From assembly GCA_963931865.1 (NCBI GenBank), contig OZ007518.1, positions 6,254,570 to 6,318,569 on the forward strand: a DNA stretch of 64,000 bases, written 5' to 3'. Source of the stretch: Axinella damicornis. Taxonomy: Eukaryota > Porifera > Demospongiae > Axinellida > Axinellidae. Below the pieces are notes generated by a model that saw only the letters and a program-made list of their open reading frames with translations, searched no databases and was not told the origin of the DNA. Shown here piece by piece: positions 33,432 to 44,337 of the stretch; positions within the stretch are counted from its first letter, which is position 1, and each line of letters starts with the position of its first letter. The position numbers and the translations under genes are program-made.

Positions 33432-33677
33432 GCACAGTCAATATCTACAATACTCCAGTGTCTGCAGGAATCAACAATGAAAATGTTCACCTTTCCCAGA
33501 AAGACTTGTCAGACTTTTCCAACTTTTGAGTAAAACATGACTGTTTTTGTACATTTCGTTCTTGTATTATACTGTTTGGTTTCCTCATTGTTCGTGCGCT
33601 GTGTTGCTTGTGAACGTGCAGTACTTAGCGACTACATTGTAGTTGTACCCCGGGGTACAACTAACACTTTAAAGAAG

Positions 33678-33755
33678 CCGCCCAGTGTACATGGGAATTG
33701 TACTCTGTGGCAGCTGCCGCCCAGTGTACATGGGAATTGTACTCTGTGGCAGCTT
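33678..33755 (+). repeat. 39-bp tandem duplication
   Basis: Exact repeats starting at 33678 and 33717 (CCGCCCAGTGTACATGGGAA...). Recent, because the copies are identical apart from the last base. Confidence 0.95.
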
Positions 33756-34512
33756 TCAACCGCCCACGCATCATGCATGATACAAGTGTTGTTTGGTGGG
33801 TGAGCAGCAGTTAGCTACACATGTACATGTACATGTACAACCAATTCTAAACCAGTGATAGTGGTAAGGTCATTGCTGGTGTGTGTGTTGGTGGGCAGGG
33901 ATACATGTAGTCTTTGTGTTTGGAGGGAGAGTTTCAATTCATAGTAAAGGATTAAGGCTGCATCGGCCTCAAAGCAGAAGAAGAAAGCTACACTGCCCAC
34001 TATAGTGGTGTGTACGGGAGGAGCACACCTCCTCAAGCCTCCTGAGGGTATGGTAGCTCAGTGGCAGTGTGGAGGATGTCAGCACAACAAGTTGTGCCTA
34101 TAATGGGCCAACCGAGTTGGTATAAACCAGCACCAGTGTCTGGTATTGGGGCTTGTTGGCATAATGATAGAGAGGGACATTTTCTTAGTAAGTGCCTCTA
34201 CTCAGTGTGGGAAAGTCCTAGAAAGCCATTGTGGTTGTCATTGCAATTGGAGTCTGTTTGCTTGTAACAGCATGAGATATTGTGCATTGTCATGCATGCA
34301 CAGGTGTTGTAATAGAGTAGGTCCGAGCTTGCGCTGTAGACGACAACGAATGAGCAATGAGAAGAGAATATACAAATTAAGCCGAACATCCAACCACCCA
34401 TACAGTCATACTGCTCACTGGTGCCATACCCCTTACAAAACTAACAATACAATATTGTACAACATCCTCAACAGAACCACATGATCTAGTATGCGTTCCT
34501 CCACTGCTTCAG

Positions 34513-36322
34513 GAGAGTGGTCGTGTCCACCTGTGGCTGGGACACAGCCTCCTCCTCGCTATAACTTCTCCTTTACCAAGATTGACGACAGAAGGGCTGT
34601 GGTGTATGGGGGCCTGACAAGTGAAGGGGCTCTTGGTGATGCATGTATCCTTCAGCTGGATAAGTTGGTACATTTGTGATGCAGTTGGACAACTAAGTGA
34701 CACTTACCGGTACAGGATATCTGCTTCATTCTGAGAACTGATATGTTGGCAGTGGAGAGAGAGCTAAAGTACCATTTCCAAATGCTGATATCATTGGGAG
34801 TCACTTAGAATGAAGTAGTTATGACCAATCAGTTGGTACCTAGTACCTACATTGTACTTTATCAGAGAACACGGTACCATTCTCTATTTAGGGATGGCAA
34901 ATTTTGTGATGGCAAATTTTGTGATACTCATGCACCAGCAGGAAAACGGCCAAAGCACTTCCTGACCTAGTTCACTCACAGAACAACATTGCTTTCGATC
35001 GTCTAGTACCTCCTTTCGCCCCTTTGACTACATACTGGCAAGAACGGCACTTCTGGCTAGCTACAATTCCATATATTATACCACAAAAGCCATTTGATGC
35101 AACCAGAGGTCATGCGTGCCAAATGTGCATGCACAGTTCACATGCAAACGCATGTTGCATTCTTTTTTGCTGGTGGTGGTTGCATTTTGGGCGCTTGCTG
35201 ATCAGCTGAATCCTTGTGAATCCATCATCTGGTTCCTCACTACCGCTGTGAGGAATTTCTACCAACCTATTCTTGCCAAGATCTATTGTGACTATGCCGT
35301 CATGGAGGCGTGGCTTTCTTTCGTGATGTAGCTACAGTGCAGAACATGTACCAATACTGACCAGAACTGTGTAGAGTTTTGGAGCCATTGCATTATGTGA
35401 TGCTAATAGGTTCATGTTGAAACTAGAGGCAAAACATTTTCTCCCAAAAACTAAAAAGGATTTAGTGATGGCCTGTCGCATTCGGAATTACTCAATCTCT
35501 CGAAAAAGCTAAGATAACAAGGAGAGATGCCATTAACCAGCCTCAGTCCCATCCCATCCCTGAATTCTACATTTTTCGATGGGGTGGGACTGAGCCTGGT
35601 TAATGGCATCTCTCCTTGTTTCTTAGCTTTTTCGAGAGGTTGAATAATTCCGAATGCGACAGGCCATCACTAAATCCTTTATAATTTTTGGGAGAAAATT
35701 TTTAGCCTCTAGTTTCAACAGGAACCTATTAGCATCACATAATTATAGCGGTGTTAGTATAATTATGATAATTATTTTGAGGAAGCAGGTGAATGACAAA
35801 GGCAGGCGGATGTTATTTCCTGCTGTGTGGCAATATGGATCCCCACTTGAATGTTGGGGTTAGCTGAATCCCAATTCTGTTGTGGTTAACTGTATCCAAA
35901 TTCTGTTCTGGTTAACTGCATCCTCCTGTTAAGTATAATGTAGTTAACAAAACCCAGAATAATATAGTTGCCTTGGTAATCGGATTCCTAACCTATCCAC
36001 GTGATTTCCCTCAGCATTGGAGCAAAACTGGATACCTGGGGTCGCACTTCATGTGCAAGGTGCTGGGGAGGAACACCCACTGGTTGAATAAGGTATAAGC
36101 TACTGGTTTGCATTGCTTCATTGTGTAGTTGTACACATGTATGCATTTCAGTGCGTGCAAAATGATTGAATGCCTTTGTACATGTACAGGTTACACTTAC
36201 GAAAGCGATGTTCACATACTGCTACTGTGTTCAGCCTTGGACCTAATTTATGGTCTTGCTCTTTGGTGGGAGGAGTAGAGGTTGTGGAGCACCAGTGGCA
36301 GAGTCTGCCCTCCTCTATGTTG
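34513..36322 (+). pseudogene. Kelch-repeat protein exons
   Basis: Exon 34513-34663 has AG/GT borders and a clear kelch blade: PPPRYNFSFTKIDDRRAVVY, GG at the strand turn, then GDACILQLDK. Possible exon 36015-36092 follows. Exon 36190-36322 has RCSHTATVFSLGPN, then, only after a one-base frame change near 36250, MVLLFGGRSRGCGAPVAESA, again a kelch pattern. Upstream at about 33930 a VVFVFGG-like segment may be a further blade. Kelch propellers mediate protein-protein binding; no partner domain (BTB, Death) is visible nearby. A 352-bp foldback element lies in the intron. The frame change suggests a pseudogene, although a single base error cannot be ruled out. Conserved tryptophans of neighbouring blades were not found. 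Confidence 0.55.
35392..35743. mobile_element. 352-bp foldback element with ~165-bp arms
   Basis: ATTATGTGATGCTAATAGG at the left edge pairs with its complement at 35725-35743, and complementarity continues inward (GGCCTGTCGCATTCGGAATT, GATGCCATTAACCAG) to a 20-bp centre. No clear target duplication. Lies in a kelch gene intron. Confidence 0.85.
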
Positions 36323-37319
36323 GTGAGTGTACTACTTCTACGGCTCCAGGCAGCTAGTATCTCGCTTCAGACAGTTGGTCATAACAAATGTGTCATAGCT
36401 AGGGTGGAGTGAATGTGAATGTGAATGTTGAACAGTCTTTACCAACCCGACTACATTGGAGGCAGTGGGAACTGTGACCTTTGGGCTTTGAATGTGCCCT
36501 TTGTGGTTTGCCCCTTTACCAGCCCTTTGCACTTTGATGACTTTTAGCAACACCTGGCAGACTAGGCTTCAGAGGGTTTCTGTACACTATGAATCTCAAT
36601 GTGCACCCTCTTGTGTAACAAAGTTCTGCAGAGAACACTGATTGGAGGTCAGTCTTTTATGCTGGTATATAAACATAATTATCCCAGATCAATTTGTTAT
36701 TCTAACCTCACCTAACCATGGGCAATGCTTGAACTGCTCTAGCTAGCTTGAAAATTGGCCTTGTTCATGAGCACTAGAATTGGAGGCCCTACAAGGTGAG
36801 AGGGCTATTTTGTAGGTCTTAAAATGAGAAATGGCCCGCCCACCTTCTGCCAAGGGCTTTTGCATACCCAAGCTCGGACACGGCGATGCTGTTTGTCACA
36901 TTTCCGGTGATCCCACCCACATCTCCATGTCCATTCCCATTCTGTTTATGCAATTTTAACCCACACTAAATTAACCCAGATATCACGGAGTTGTGAATCT
37001 GATCTGCAGATGCAGAGCATGCAGAAGCCTCGAGGATGTAGGACTTCGTCACTGCACCAGTACACTCTCTCGTAGCGGTACCTATCCCTTCTACTAGGTA
37101 AGTAGGTTTTCTGTAGTCTCGTAGACTAGGATTTCTGTTTGACATGAATGGAAGTTTCCTGAGGTGCATGGCCAAAATTCACCCCTATAGATGATTTCCT
37201 GTAATCCTGACCCATCCCTACTACATATCAGGACAGCTTCTCCAACTTGGTCACAGGTTAATACTTAAAAAGGTGAGCAGAGCCACCCCAACCTTGACCA
37301 TAATGTTCCTTACTACTAG
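36323..37319. other. No gene recognised
   Basis: Possible short exon fragments (for example 37207-37258, YQDSFSNLVTG) might belong to the kelch gene, but splice evidence is weak. Confidence 0.4.
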
Positions 37320-37327
37320 GGTCCTCC

Positions 37328-37733
37328 TAGCCTCGTTCCCAGGCAGTTTTTGGAGGGAGAAACGGCCTGGCAACTTCCAAACTGTTTACGGACGTATAGG
37401 CAATTGCATACCTCATTCAAGCAGTGAAGTCCACGTGATACTTCTGATATTTTCACCGGCTGAGAACGGTCCTTTCGTGCTTGTGGAAGCAACTGTTTGC
37501 GCAGGTTCTGCAACGGAAGACGAATGAACACTAGCGCGATCGAGCGATCAACTATTGTGATGAATGGGCGTGACTGTGACGTTTCAACGCATGACACAAT
37601 TCGGGTTTACTGTTGTCATGTGATGAAATCTGATTGGATCTTCCAACTCTCTGGCAGGGAAAGTAACAGTTTGAACTCGCTGAAGTTGCCAGGCCGTTTC
37701 TCCCTCCCAAAAACAGCCTGGGAACGAGGCTAC
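37328..37733. mobile_element. 406-bp TAGCCTCG-family element, full-length copy
   Basis: Left end TAGCCTCGTTCCCAGGC, right end GCCTGGGAACGAGGCTA plus one base. The perfect 8-bp duplication GGTCCTCC is at 37320-37327 and 37734-37741. Arms extend about 55 bp (TTTTTGGAGGGAGAAACGGC). The unique interior holds no transposase. The best copy for defining the family. Confidence 0.85.
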
Positions 37734-37741
37734 GGTCCTCC

Positions 37742-38418
37742 CAGATTCACCCAATCGAGCACAATTGGTGCATGATTGTGGCTTGTAACTTTACTGAGCT
37801 GTACTGAAAAGTATAATAGGAAATTTTGTTTTGAGCACAATCTACTGTGCCACTGTGTGATATATGTACTGATAATTTCAGGTTACTTGTCCCAGATCCA
37901 TTAGAAATATGGCCATGGAAACAGCCTTTGCATTTGAAGCCTAAGCTAGCTGGGAACTGTGTTCGTTGTGTGGTCGCCATATAAGCGGTGAAGGCACACA
38001 CTCTCTCATCAGTGCGCATGCACCAAAAAGTTGAAATGGATCTTGGACAAGCAACGTGAAATCCTCAGTATAGCTACTTTGTTGATTGCAATATTAAATC
38101 TATATCCCTCCAATCTCTGATTTCCGCCCTCTCCAACAGTTTGAGTCCCCTGACGGTGCAAATCCACTGCACTTCCTACGTCTACCATCCAGTTCAGGGA
38201 CGAACATGCACACAGGTGTGTAATAATTATGCCCTAACACTTTAACCCCTTCACCGTTAGATTCACACTTCCATAAGGCTCATGTGACTCCTTATTGCTT
38301 TTCTCTATTTTCTATGGCACCAAGTGGCCTATGATGGTGAGAGGGCTACATGTAGGCTGCCTTGAAGTCACTCCCATTGCCTGGTTATGTACAGGGTGTG
38401 TGATGGTGTGTTTGTGTA
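37742..38418. other. No gene recognised
   Basis: One candidate exon at 38137-38216 (FESPDGANPLHFLRLPSSSG before GT) has neither named homologue nor partners. Confidence 0.4.
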
Positions 38419-38821
38419 TAGTAGCCTCGTACCCAGGCCCATGGGCGGAATGCAGAAAAGGGCGTGGTGACACTTGGCTAAATCCCATAATAATTATGTG
38501 CTCAGACAGCATGATTATGTAAGCGATTACATTCCTAACTGGATGCCTTCAAATTCATGTAGCAAGTGTATAGATAGCTGTTTGTGATGGCTAAGTGGAA
38601 AGTCCTTGCCAGAGGTGAGTCTGGGAGACTAGAAAAGTGGTTTCATGTGGTTAAAGAATTGAAGTAATATGCACTGTATGCAGTAATTGGCAATGGACGA
38701 ACATGATTCGTCTACCCAAAATCAAGACTGCTGACTCAGTACATGTATACATACAGAAATTTGCCAAGTGTCACCAGACCCTTTTCCATGTTCTGCGTGT
38801 GGGCCTGGGTACGGGTAGTCT
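38419..38821. mobile_element. Inverted-repeat element, relative of 8181-8560
   Basis: TAGCCTCGTACCCAGGCCC and TGGTGACACTTGGC-type arms pair with TGCCAAGTGTCACCAG...GGGCCTGGGTACGGGTA. GTTTGTGTA flanks both sides (38410-38418 and 38822-38830). The interior matches parts of the 8.2-kb copy, including GATTACATTCC and GTGATGGCTAAGTGGAAAGT. Confidence 0.75.
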
Positions 38822-38874
38822 GTTTGTGTAGGGGAGGAGGAGAGAGAGGAGGGATGACTTGACAATGTGTGATT

Positions 38875-39120
38875 GAATTACTGCAAGCTTCCAAACCTGC
38901 ATGCTAAACGGGATGGTTCTTTCTCCATACTTACACATGTACCACTGTACACACCTCCCAACACAGCCTGTGAGGTGAATGTCCTGTAGTCCTGCAGGTA
39001 ACAACAAGTGGTGCACTGACAGTGACAGCCACTGTCCCAGAAGCACACAGCAGACCATGGTTCAACAGTGCAGGTCCGGTCTGCTTCTGGTGAATGTACG
39101 ACTCTGCCTTCTACCATCAC
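38875..39120 (-). CDS. Possible cysteine-rich exon, unrecognised
   Basis: The minus-strand open frame has closely spaced cysteines (TCTVEPWSAVCFWDSGCHCQ then CTTCCYLQDY) that loosely recall von Willebrand factor C-type spacing in secreted proteins. No signal peptide, splice border or second domain supports it. A chance frame is quite possible. Confidence 0.25.
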
Positions 39121-39687
39121 AGAACTACATGTATACCCTCAGAACATCTGGACATTCACAGTCATGATTTATTATCAAAATCTGGTCTATGCAGCTAAAA
39201 CAATTACATTGTAATTGATAATAATGTAAATACTCTTTTTCTTACTCACTATCAGAAATATGCTGACACTTATGGTTCTACAGTATGGTTAGTGAAGGAG
39301 AAATCCCTCATGCTCAGGGCATACATCAAGACCTAGTTCATTACGCACAGATGTATCACTCGTGGGGAAAGAGATAGGGAGGGACAGGGATTCATGTTTG
39401 CCAGCAAGGAGAGGAGGAACTACTATTATAAATTATAAGATTAGTGTGAACGTTTATACTTCCGTGATGGCCCCCACAATGAAGGATGGCACTAGAGGAA
39501 AGTCCACCCAAACACCCTGGATTCAATTCCTGAAGAGGTACATGTACATGTACCTACCATGCATTTGTGAGTTGAGACAGCTGTAGTTCCTTAATTGTTG
39601 CGTGCAAATAATGAATTATTAGTGATGAAGTTGAGAATAATACATACAATTGATTCTTTAAGGTGTATATTTATAATTATTATATAG
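39121..39687. other. No gene recognised
   Basis: AT-rich towards 39600-39690, which is the 3' flank of the minus-strand ORF ending at 39688. TATAAT/ATTATT runs there could include a polyadenylation signal, but none is clear. Confidence 0.5.
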
Positions 39688-41073
39688 TTATAAGGACTTG
39701 CCAAATCCTTGAGCTTCAGAAATGCAGGAGTCTAAGTGTTGCTCATAGTCCAGTAGTGACGTCAGCATTTCCTCTGCCTGACACCGCACATCTGACACCC
39801 TTGACTTCTTAACTCTTAACTGATCTACCAATAATTCCAGGATATACTCCTTGATTTTGTGAAGCTCTTGGCATAGCAATTCACCAACAGTCTTTGAAAT
39901 CTCCATATACAAGTTCAGCAAAGGTTGCTTCACAGAGTAGCAACAACAGTGAGAGACAAGTGACTGCCGAAGCCACTCAGGATCAACCGACATATCCGTA
40001 GCTTTGCCATAGAGGGTCAGAAGGACAGTGTGCCAGATAATTCCAACTGAAGACAGCAAAGTCCTAGAGGCAGGAATCAAATTGCTCTCTTCTACTCGAC
40101 ACTTGGATTCGTCCTCAGAAAATTGTTGTAGTGGAAGTAGCTTTTGGAGGATGCATGGGTCAATGACAGCAGACAATGCTGTGTGGTTGTGGACCATCTC
40201 CTCTTTGTGCCCTTGAATCACGCACTCAAGGAAAGATACATGCCCTGAGAGATCTACTGACTCGTTGCAACAATACTCCAGCAAAGAGAGTATCCAAGTG
40301 TAGATCGGAAGGATGTATTGAGTAGCAAACAGAGTAGATTCAAGTACAAAAAAGGAATTGCCTAATCTTTTCTGTGTATTTTCTGTGGTGTCCTTGTACT
40401 GGAACTCGGAAGAAAGGGTGCCCAAAAACTCAAGAACTTTGCAAGCCCTCATCCCTAGGCCATGCCTCCGATCCTGTTTCAACCCTTTGACACGTTGCAT
40501 CACATCAGGATTAAATCCCTCCTCTGTCACTGCCTTATCAAAAGCATTAAAATGCTCATAACATTGTGCAATGATTGGCTGCAGTGTGTCAGGGTTAGCA
40601 TTCCGTTGGAATTCATCCATAGCCACCATCCACTCCTTGAAGAAAGCAGAAAGATCTACAAGTAAGCCACAAAAGATTGGATTGAGGTGCAGGTTTTTGA
40701 AGCTATATCGGCTTGAAAGGCTCTTGAGTAAATCGTTGAAGAGGCGTTCAAAGCTACCTTTTGGAACATTTGTACTTCTGACTACAGCTATTAGCTCAGT
40801 CATCTGTGAGATGTAAACGTCATGTTTGGAGCGATGAATGCTTTGCTTGATCAGCAACGATTGAGCTGGGACTTGAAAGGATGTAGGAATGGGAGATACT
40901 TTATCAGGAACCAACTTTGGAAGAAGCAGAAAAGTGTCGTCGCAGTCACCTTCTGCCAAACCCTGTGCCCTTTCAAAGTGTTGGAAGAGAGCCTGGCTTT
41001 TCTGCCTTTGTTCATTTGTGGACATGACCTCAGCAAGGTCACCCTCTGACACCTTGGCTGACAGGTTGGCCAA
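39688..41073 (-). CDS. 461-codon open frame, unrecognised helical protein
   Basis: A single uninterrupted frame of 1.4 kb in otherwise intron-rich DNA. Translation is leucine-rich and predominantly helical, with no signal peptide, no obvious membrane segment and no low complexity. Landmarks: an acidic N-terminus (KVSEGDLAEVMSTNEQ), KGSFERLFNDLLKSLSSRYS, IFCGLLVDLSAFFKEWMVAM, a Cys-rich SLLEYCCNESV, and a C-terminal EMLTSLLDYEQHLDSC. Just upstream is LQYLANLSAK after a TATAG that could be an acceptor, so this may be a terminal exon continuing the Death-domain exons 200-850 bp upstream on the same strand. I do not recognise the family. The clean frame suggests a functional gene or a recent copy. 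Confidence 0.6.
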   Translation of the reverse strand: MANLSAKVSEGDLAEVMSTNEQRQKSQALFQHFERAQGLAEGDCDDTFLLLPKLVPDKVSPIPTSFQVPAQSLLIKQSIHRSKHDVYISQMTELIAVVRSTNVPKGSFERLFNDLLKSLSSRYSFKNLHLNPIFCGLLVDLSAFFKEWMVAMDEFQRNANPDTLQPIIAQCYEHFNAFDKAVTEEGFNPDVMQRVKGLKQDRRHGLGMRACKVLEFLGTLSSEFQYKDTTENTQKRLGNSFFVLESTLFATQYILPIYTWILSLLEYCCNESVDLSGHVSFLECVIQGHKEEMVHNHTALSAVIDPCILQKLLPLQQFSEDESKCRVEESNLIPASRTLLSSVGIIWHTVLLTLYGKATDMSVDPEWLRQSLVSHCCCYSVKQPLLNLYMEISKTVGELLCQELHKIKEYILELLVDQLRVKKSRVSDVRCQAEEMLTSLLDYEQHLDSCISEAQGFGKSL

Positions 41074-41269
41074 GTATTGTAGCTATATCTTTTGGCAGAA
41101 GATTCTCAGACAGGTGCTCCATATGAGCTGTGAATGGGCTGTGAGTGCATGTAGAAGTATGTCAACACACATCCTCTATCTGATTGTTTTTGCACCATTT
41201 ACTGAGGGGTTATTAGCTACTGAGCTAATTTAAACGCACATCAATGCACAAAACAAACGTACTCACTCT

Positions 41270-41410
41270 ACATTTCTGTCGACCCATTTGTTACAAATAA
41301 TATTCTCTCATCCGACTGCATGCAATGCTCGCAAACAACAGTAGTTTGGTTGGTGTTAACTGCGTAGAGCTTTCTCTGTACATCAGCCAAGTCACTCACA
41401 CTCAGCTGGT
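41270..41410 (-). pseudogene. Partial duplicate of a Death-domain exon
   Basis: After a CTTTAG acceptor (41413-41411) the frame reads QLSVSDLADVQRKLYAVNT, nearly identical to the start of the Death-domain exon at 41920, then diverges to NQTTVVCEHCMQSDE without the rest of the domain. It looks like a truncated tandem copy. Confidence 0.6.
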
Positions 41411-41585
41411 CTAAAGGTATTGAAAACATGAATCAGTAGCCCTTCAAAGTGTTTAACTGGATGCATGAGTAATTACACACTTGAAGCAATTAAGAGCATA
41501 TGTACGTAAGTAGGTTTATATGACTGTGTGCTAACTAAGAGACATCATACATACCTAATGGCTTGCAGGCACAGAAATCATACAG

Positions 41586-41920
41586 TCATACGTAATGGCT
41601 TGGGATGTTGTAGCGACGGAGGTTGCAGTGACAGAGGTTGTGGTGATGAACATGTTCAGCTTGAATTTGCTCTGCTGACTGATGATCTCTGACTGTGGGG
41701 CTCTTCAGGGCTTTCACCATTGCCTCCCAAGTGAGAGATGGATCAATCCCCTTCAGTCCCTCCTTCAGGGTTTCACGAAAGCACAGAGAGGGATCGCCAT
41801 GGTGCTTGGTGTCAACGCTGTCCAGAGTGGGAACTTTCAGGCCTAGCTCTAATCCTACGTTATACCACCTGGTGTTAACTGCATAGAGCTTTCTCTGTAC
41901 GTCTGCCAAGTCACTCCGGC
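41586..41920 (-). CDS. Death-domain exon
   Basis: Begins after a TTTAG acceptor (41923-41921). It encodes SDLADVQRKLYAVNTRWYNV, GLELGLKVPTLDSV, HHGDPSLCFRETLKEGLKG and DPSLTWEAMVKALKSPTVRD, which covers all six helices of a Death domain, including the W of helix 1-2 and the helix-5 TWEAMVKAL. Death domains oligomerise in apoptosis and innate immune adaptors. Divergent single-Death-domain proteins are greatly expanded in sponges and cnidarians, an argument for the organism. The frame runs to a stop at 41586, but a donor before that is possible. Likely part of a gene that continues to the partial copy at 41410 and perhaps the 461-codon frame. Confidence 0.8.
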
Positions 41921-41923
41921 CTA

Positions 41924-43207
41924 AAGGGGGGTAATTAAAATATAACCATGTAGGTCTTCAATGAGATTTTGCAAGATTTAGTGTTTATTTGAGTGCTTAA
42001 CTGAGTAATCATTCACTTGAATGCCATCTGATCTATAGAATTAAGAGGCATGATGGTGCGGCCATGCCACCTATAGTTTGGGGAACTTGACTGGACTCTC
42101 CTGTGGGATCACAGCATTCAGGCCAAGCTGTGCTGGAAAAAATTAGCAAGGATTTGACTTTCAACAGGAAAAATATAAGAGGATTTGATAAGATGAAGAG
42201 AGTGCAGAGGATTTAATGATCATGCACTCCAGCAGAGGTTGATGTCAGGCTTGTCAGTTATGTTAGCCCAGTCAGTTCTATCAAGCATTTCACAAGCTTT
42301 CTCAAAGTCTCATTGCCAAACCTCCTTTGGAAGAGTACAAGGGCGTTTGTTTGCATGGGTGAGGTTAAAACTGGAGACTATGTTTGCAGCTTGGGGTGCA
42401 GGGGATGGGTAGACGACAAGAAATCAATATATAAGTACAAAGTGAGCAAACAAAGAAACATCAATATTGCAAAGAGCATCATGGAGACTATCTAGCTAAA
42501 GTATCAACACAACTACTGGGAGGTCTATAAAACAAACAAACACAGTTTACAGATTGGCTTGCAACTAAATGCCAAACTTGTGATTAGCTCAGGTGACAGT
42601 TATCAGACCCTAAATGTGTTTGGAACCAATGTCAGCGACATTGCACAGCAACACCCCCAAACAACGCACTCACTGCTATCTGCTACGCAGTTCACATTCA
42701 CCCATTCCAACAATGTTGTAACCAGTGTTTCCAGGCACGACTCCTGACTGTAAGCCACCACCTCTGCATGTATACCGGTATTTAGTACTGTAACAACTAT
42801 TGGGTTTCCAGGTGTACCTTGCACCTTTGGCCGTCATTATCTATGCATCCATGACTGTACCTTGTAACCTTGTGATTCAACTTGTTCATCAGATTCAGTT
42901 TCGGAACCTTCCTCTCAATCATCTGTCATTCTGGCAAAGTTAATGCTACAATACTGCATTGAATAAGACTTACGTATACGCTACAACCAGTAATAATGAT
43001 TGTCCAACATAACATAACGTATGGCTTTTAGTGACAGACATTTGATCACAGTGTAGCTATCACCTACAACTCGCTCACGCTCGCCCCACAATGCACAGCA
43101 TTCCCCTAGTTATTTGCAGAGGTGCTAGCGAGCTGGTTCCAGCATTGTAGAGGTGATAGTCTGTGTGCTGGCTCCTTGGCATACTATAGTGTGCATGCTG
43201 GCTCCCC
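41924..43207. other. No confident gene
   Basis: Expected location of upstream exons of the Death-domain gene. A minus-strand segment near 42060-42130 (LNAVIPQESPVK-type reading) is too weak to call. Short frames at 42313 and 42559 are featureless. Confidence 0.4.
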
Positions 43208-43215
43208 GGCCGGTG

Positions 43216-43261
43216 TAGTCTCGCGGGGCCAGACCCGTGTGGGTTTGGCCCCGCGAGACTA
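43216..43261. mobile_element. 46-bp TAGTCTCG micro-element
   Basis: TAGTCTCGCGGGGCCAGACC and its complement form one hairpin with a short GTGTG loop. GGCCGGTG at 43208-43215 and GGCCGGTA at 43262-43269 are a 7/8 target duplication. Confidence 0.8.
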
Positions 43262-43292
43262 GGCCGGTATGCGTGCTGCAAGGCACCAGGTA

Positions 43293-43401
43293 TAGTCTAG
43301 CGGGCTAGCCCCTCGAATTTTCCCCAGTATGGATCGACTCACGCGCGCATACTGAAAGCGATCGCGCGCTGGAGAAAGCGAAGGGCTAGCTTGTTAGACT
43401 A
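43293..43401. mobile_element. 109-bp TAGTCTAG micro-element
   Basis: TAGTCTAGCGGGCTAGCCC pairs with GGGCTAGCTTGTTAGACTA, with a second inner palindrome around the GTATG/CATAC loop. GCACCAGGTA occurs on both sides (43283-43292 and 43402-43411). Confidence 0.8.
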
Positions 43402-43411
43402 GCACCAGGTA

Positions 43412-43992
43412 CTGGTGTGCTAGGTGCATGGGCTGGGTGGGTGGGGCTAGAACCTTGCAAACGAAAATATTTCAAACTTTCCGTTATTTTAGATAGGAAT
43501 TCAGCCCTATGTCATTGCATTGCTGATACTGGAAAAAGAGCACGACTTCCTATCTTCCTGAACCCCTGCCAGCTGCGGGTAGCAGCGGAGAAGACTTTCA
43601 GAAGGTTGTATGTCGCACATGCCAGGTCAGCTAACATTCAGTCATTTCGACCTACCCATAATTTGCACTAAAATGCGAAGAACAGCAGTAAGCTATGTAT
43701 TAGTTTACTGCACTTCCACTTTAGCATTCATTTTGTGTATATATTCTTAGGTATGTCCTCACAAGTGGAATGGTACGACTCATGGCAACACGGACAGAAG
43801 ACCATTGGTTCATCCACTGTGTGAGGTAAGCAACATGTACAGAAGATCTCATTCTTCTTGGTTTCAACCCACAAATGCAGACTGAGGGAAATGGGGTCAG
43901 CTCTCTCTCTTGCATAAAGTTCTTATTCTGGTTGTATCTGTAGCTTGCTGGGTTGTTGCCGTGACATAAGTCGGTGGTGTATGTAATTGACA
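43412..43992. other. No gene recognised
   Basis: Plus-strand segments 43492-43625 and 43750-43826 are open and bordered by AG and GTAAG-like sites, so they could be exons, but no protein family is recognised. Confidence 0.35.
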
Positions 43993-44337
43993 GGGGCGTA
44001 GCTAGGATTTGGAGACTGAGGAGGCATTGAGTTCTCAGCTTGCACGCAGCAAACATTTTTCAAGCTAATTAATCATTCATGAGTTAATCCGCAGTGCGTG
44101 CAAACAGTTGCTCTCGAAATGCTACAGCAATATACCAGTGTCCTGACTGTCCCGGACTTGCAGCACTATTAGCGTTAAGAGTATACGCCGGCTCATGGTC
44201 AGCCTAGCTCCTGTACGTGTTTGTCATCAGATCGAATGCACATCGTACGCGGAGTGTGCGAGACTCCAGACACGCGCGTGATTATCCAGAAAAGCAAGGA
44301 GGCAACTGCCTCCCTTGCCTCATTGCTAGCTACGCCC
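43993..44337. mobile_element. GGGGCGTAGCTAGG inverted-repeat element
   Basis: GGGGCGTAGCTAGGATTTGG at the left and TTGCTAGCTACGCCC at the right, with GAGGCATTG / AAGCAAGGAGGC inner similarity. A related-looking CAGGGGCGGATACAGGATTT end sits next to the poly-G run at 46145. Confidence 0.6.
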
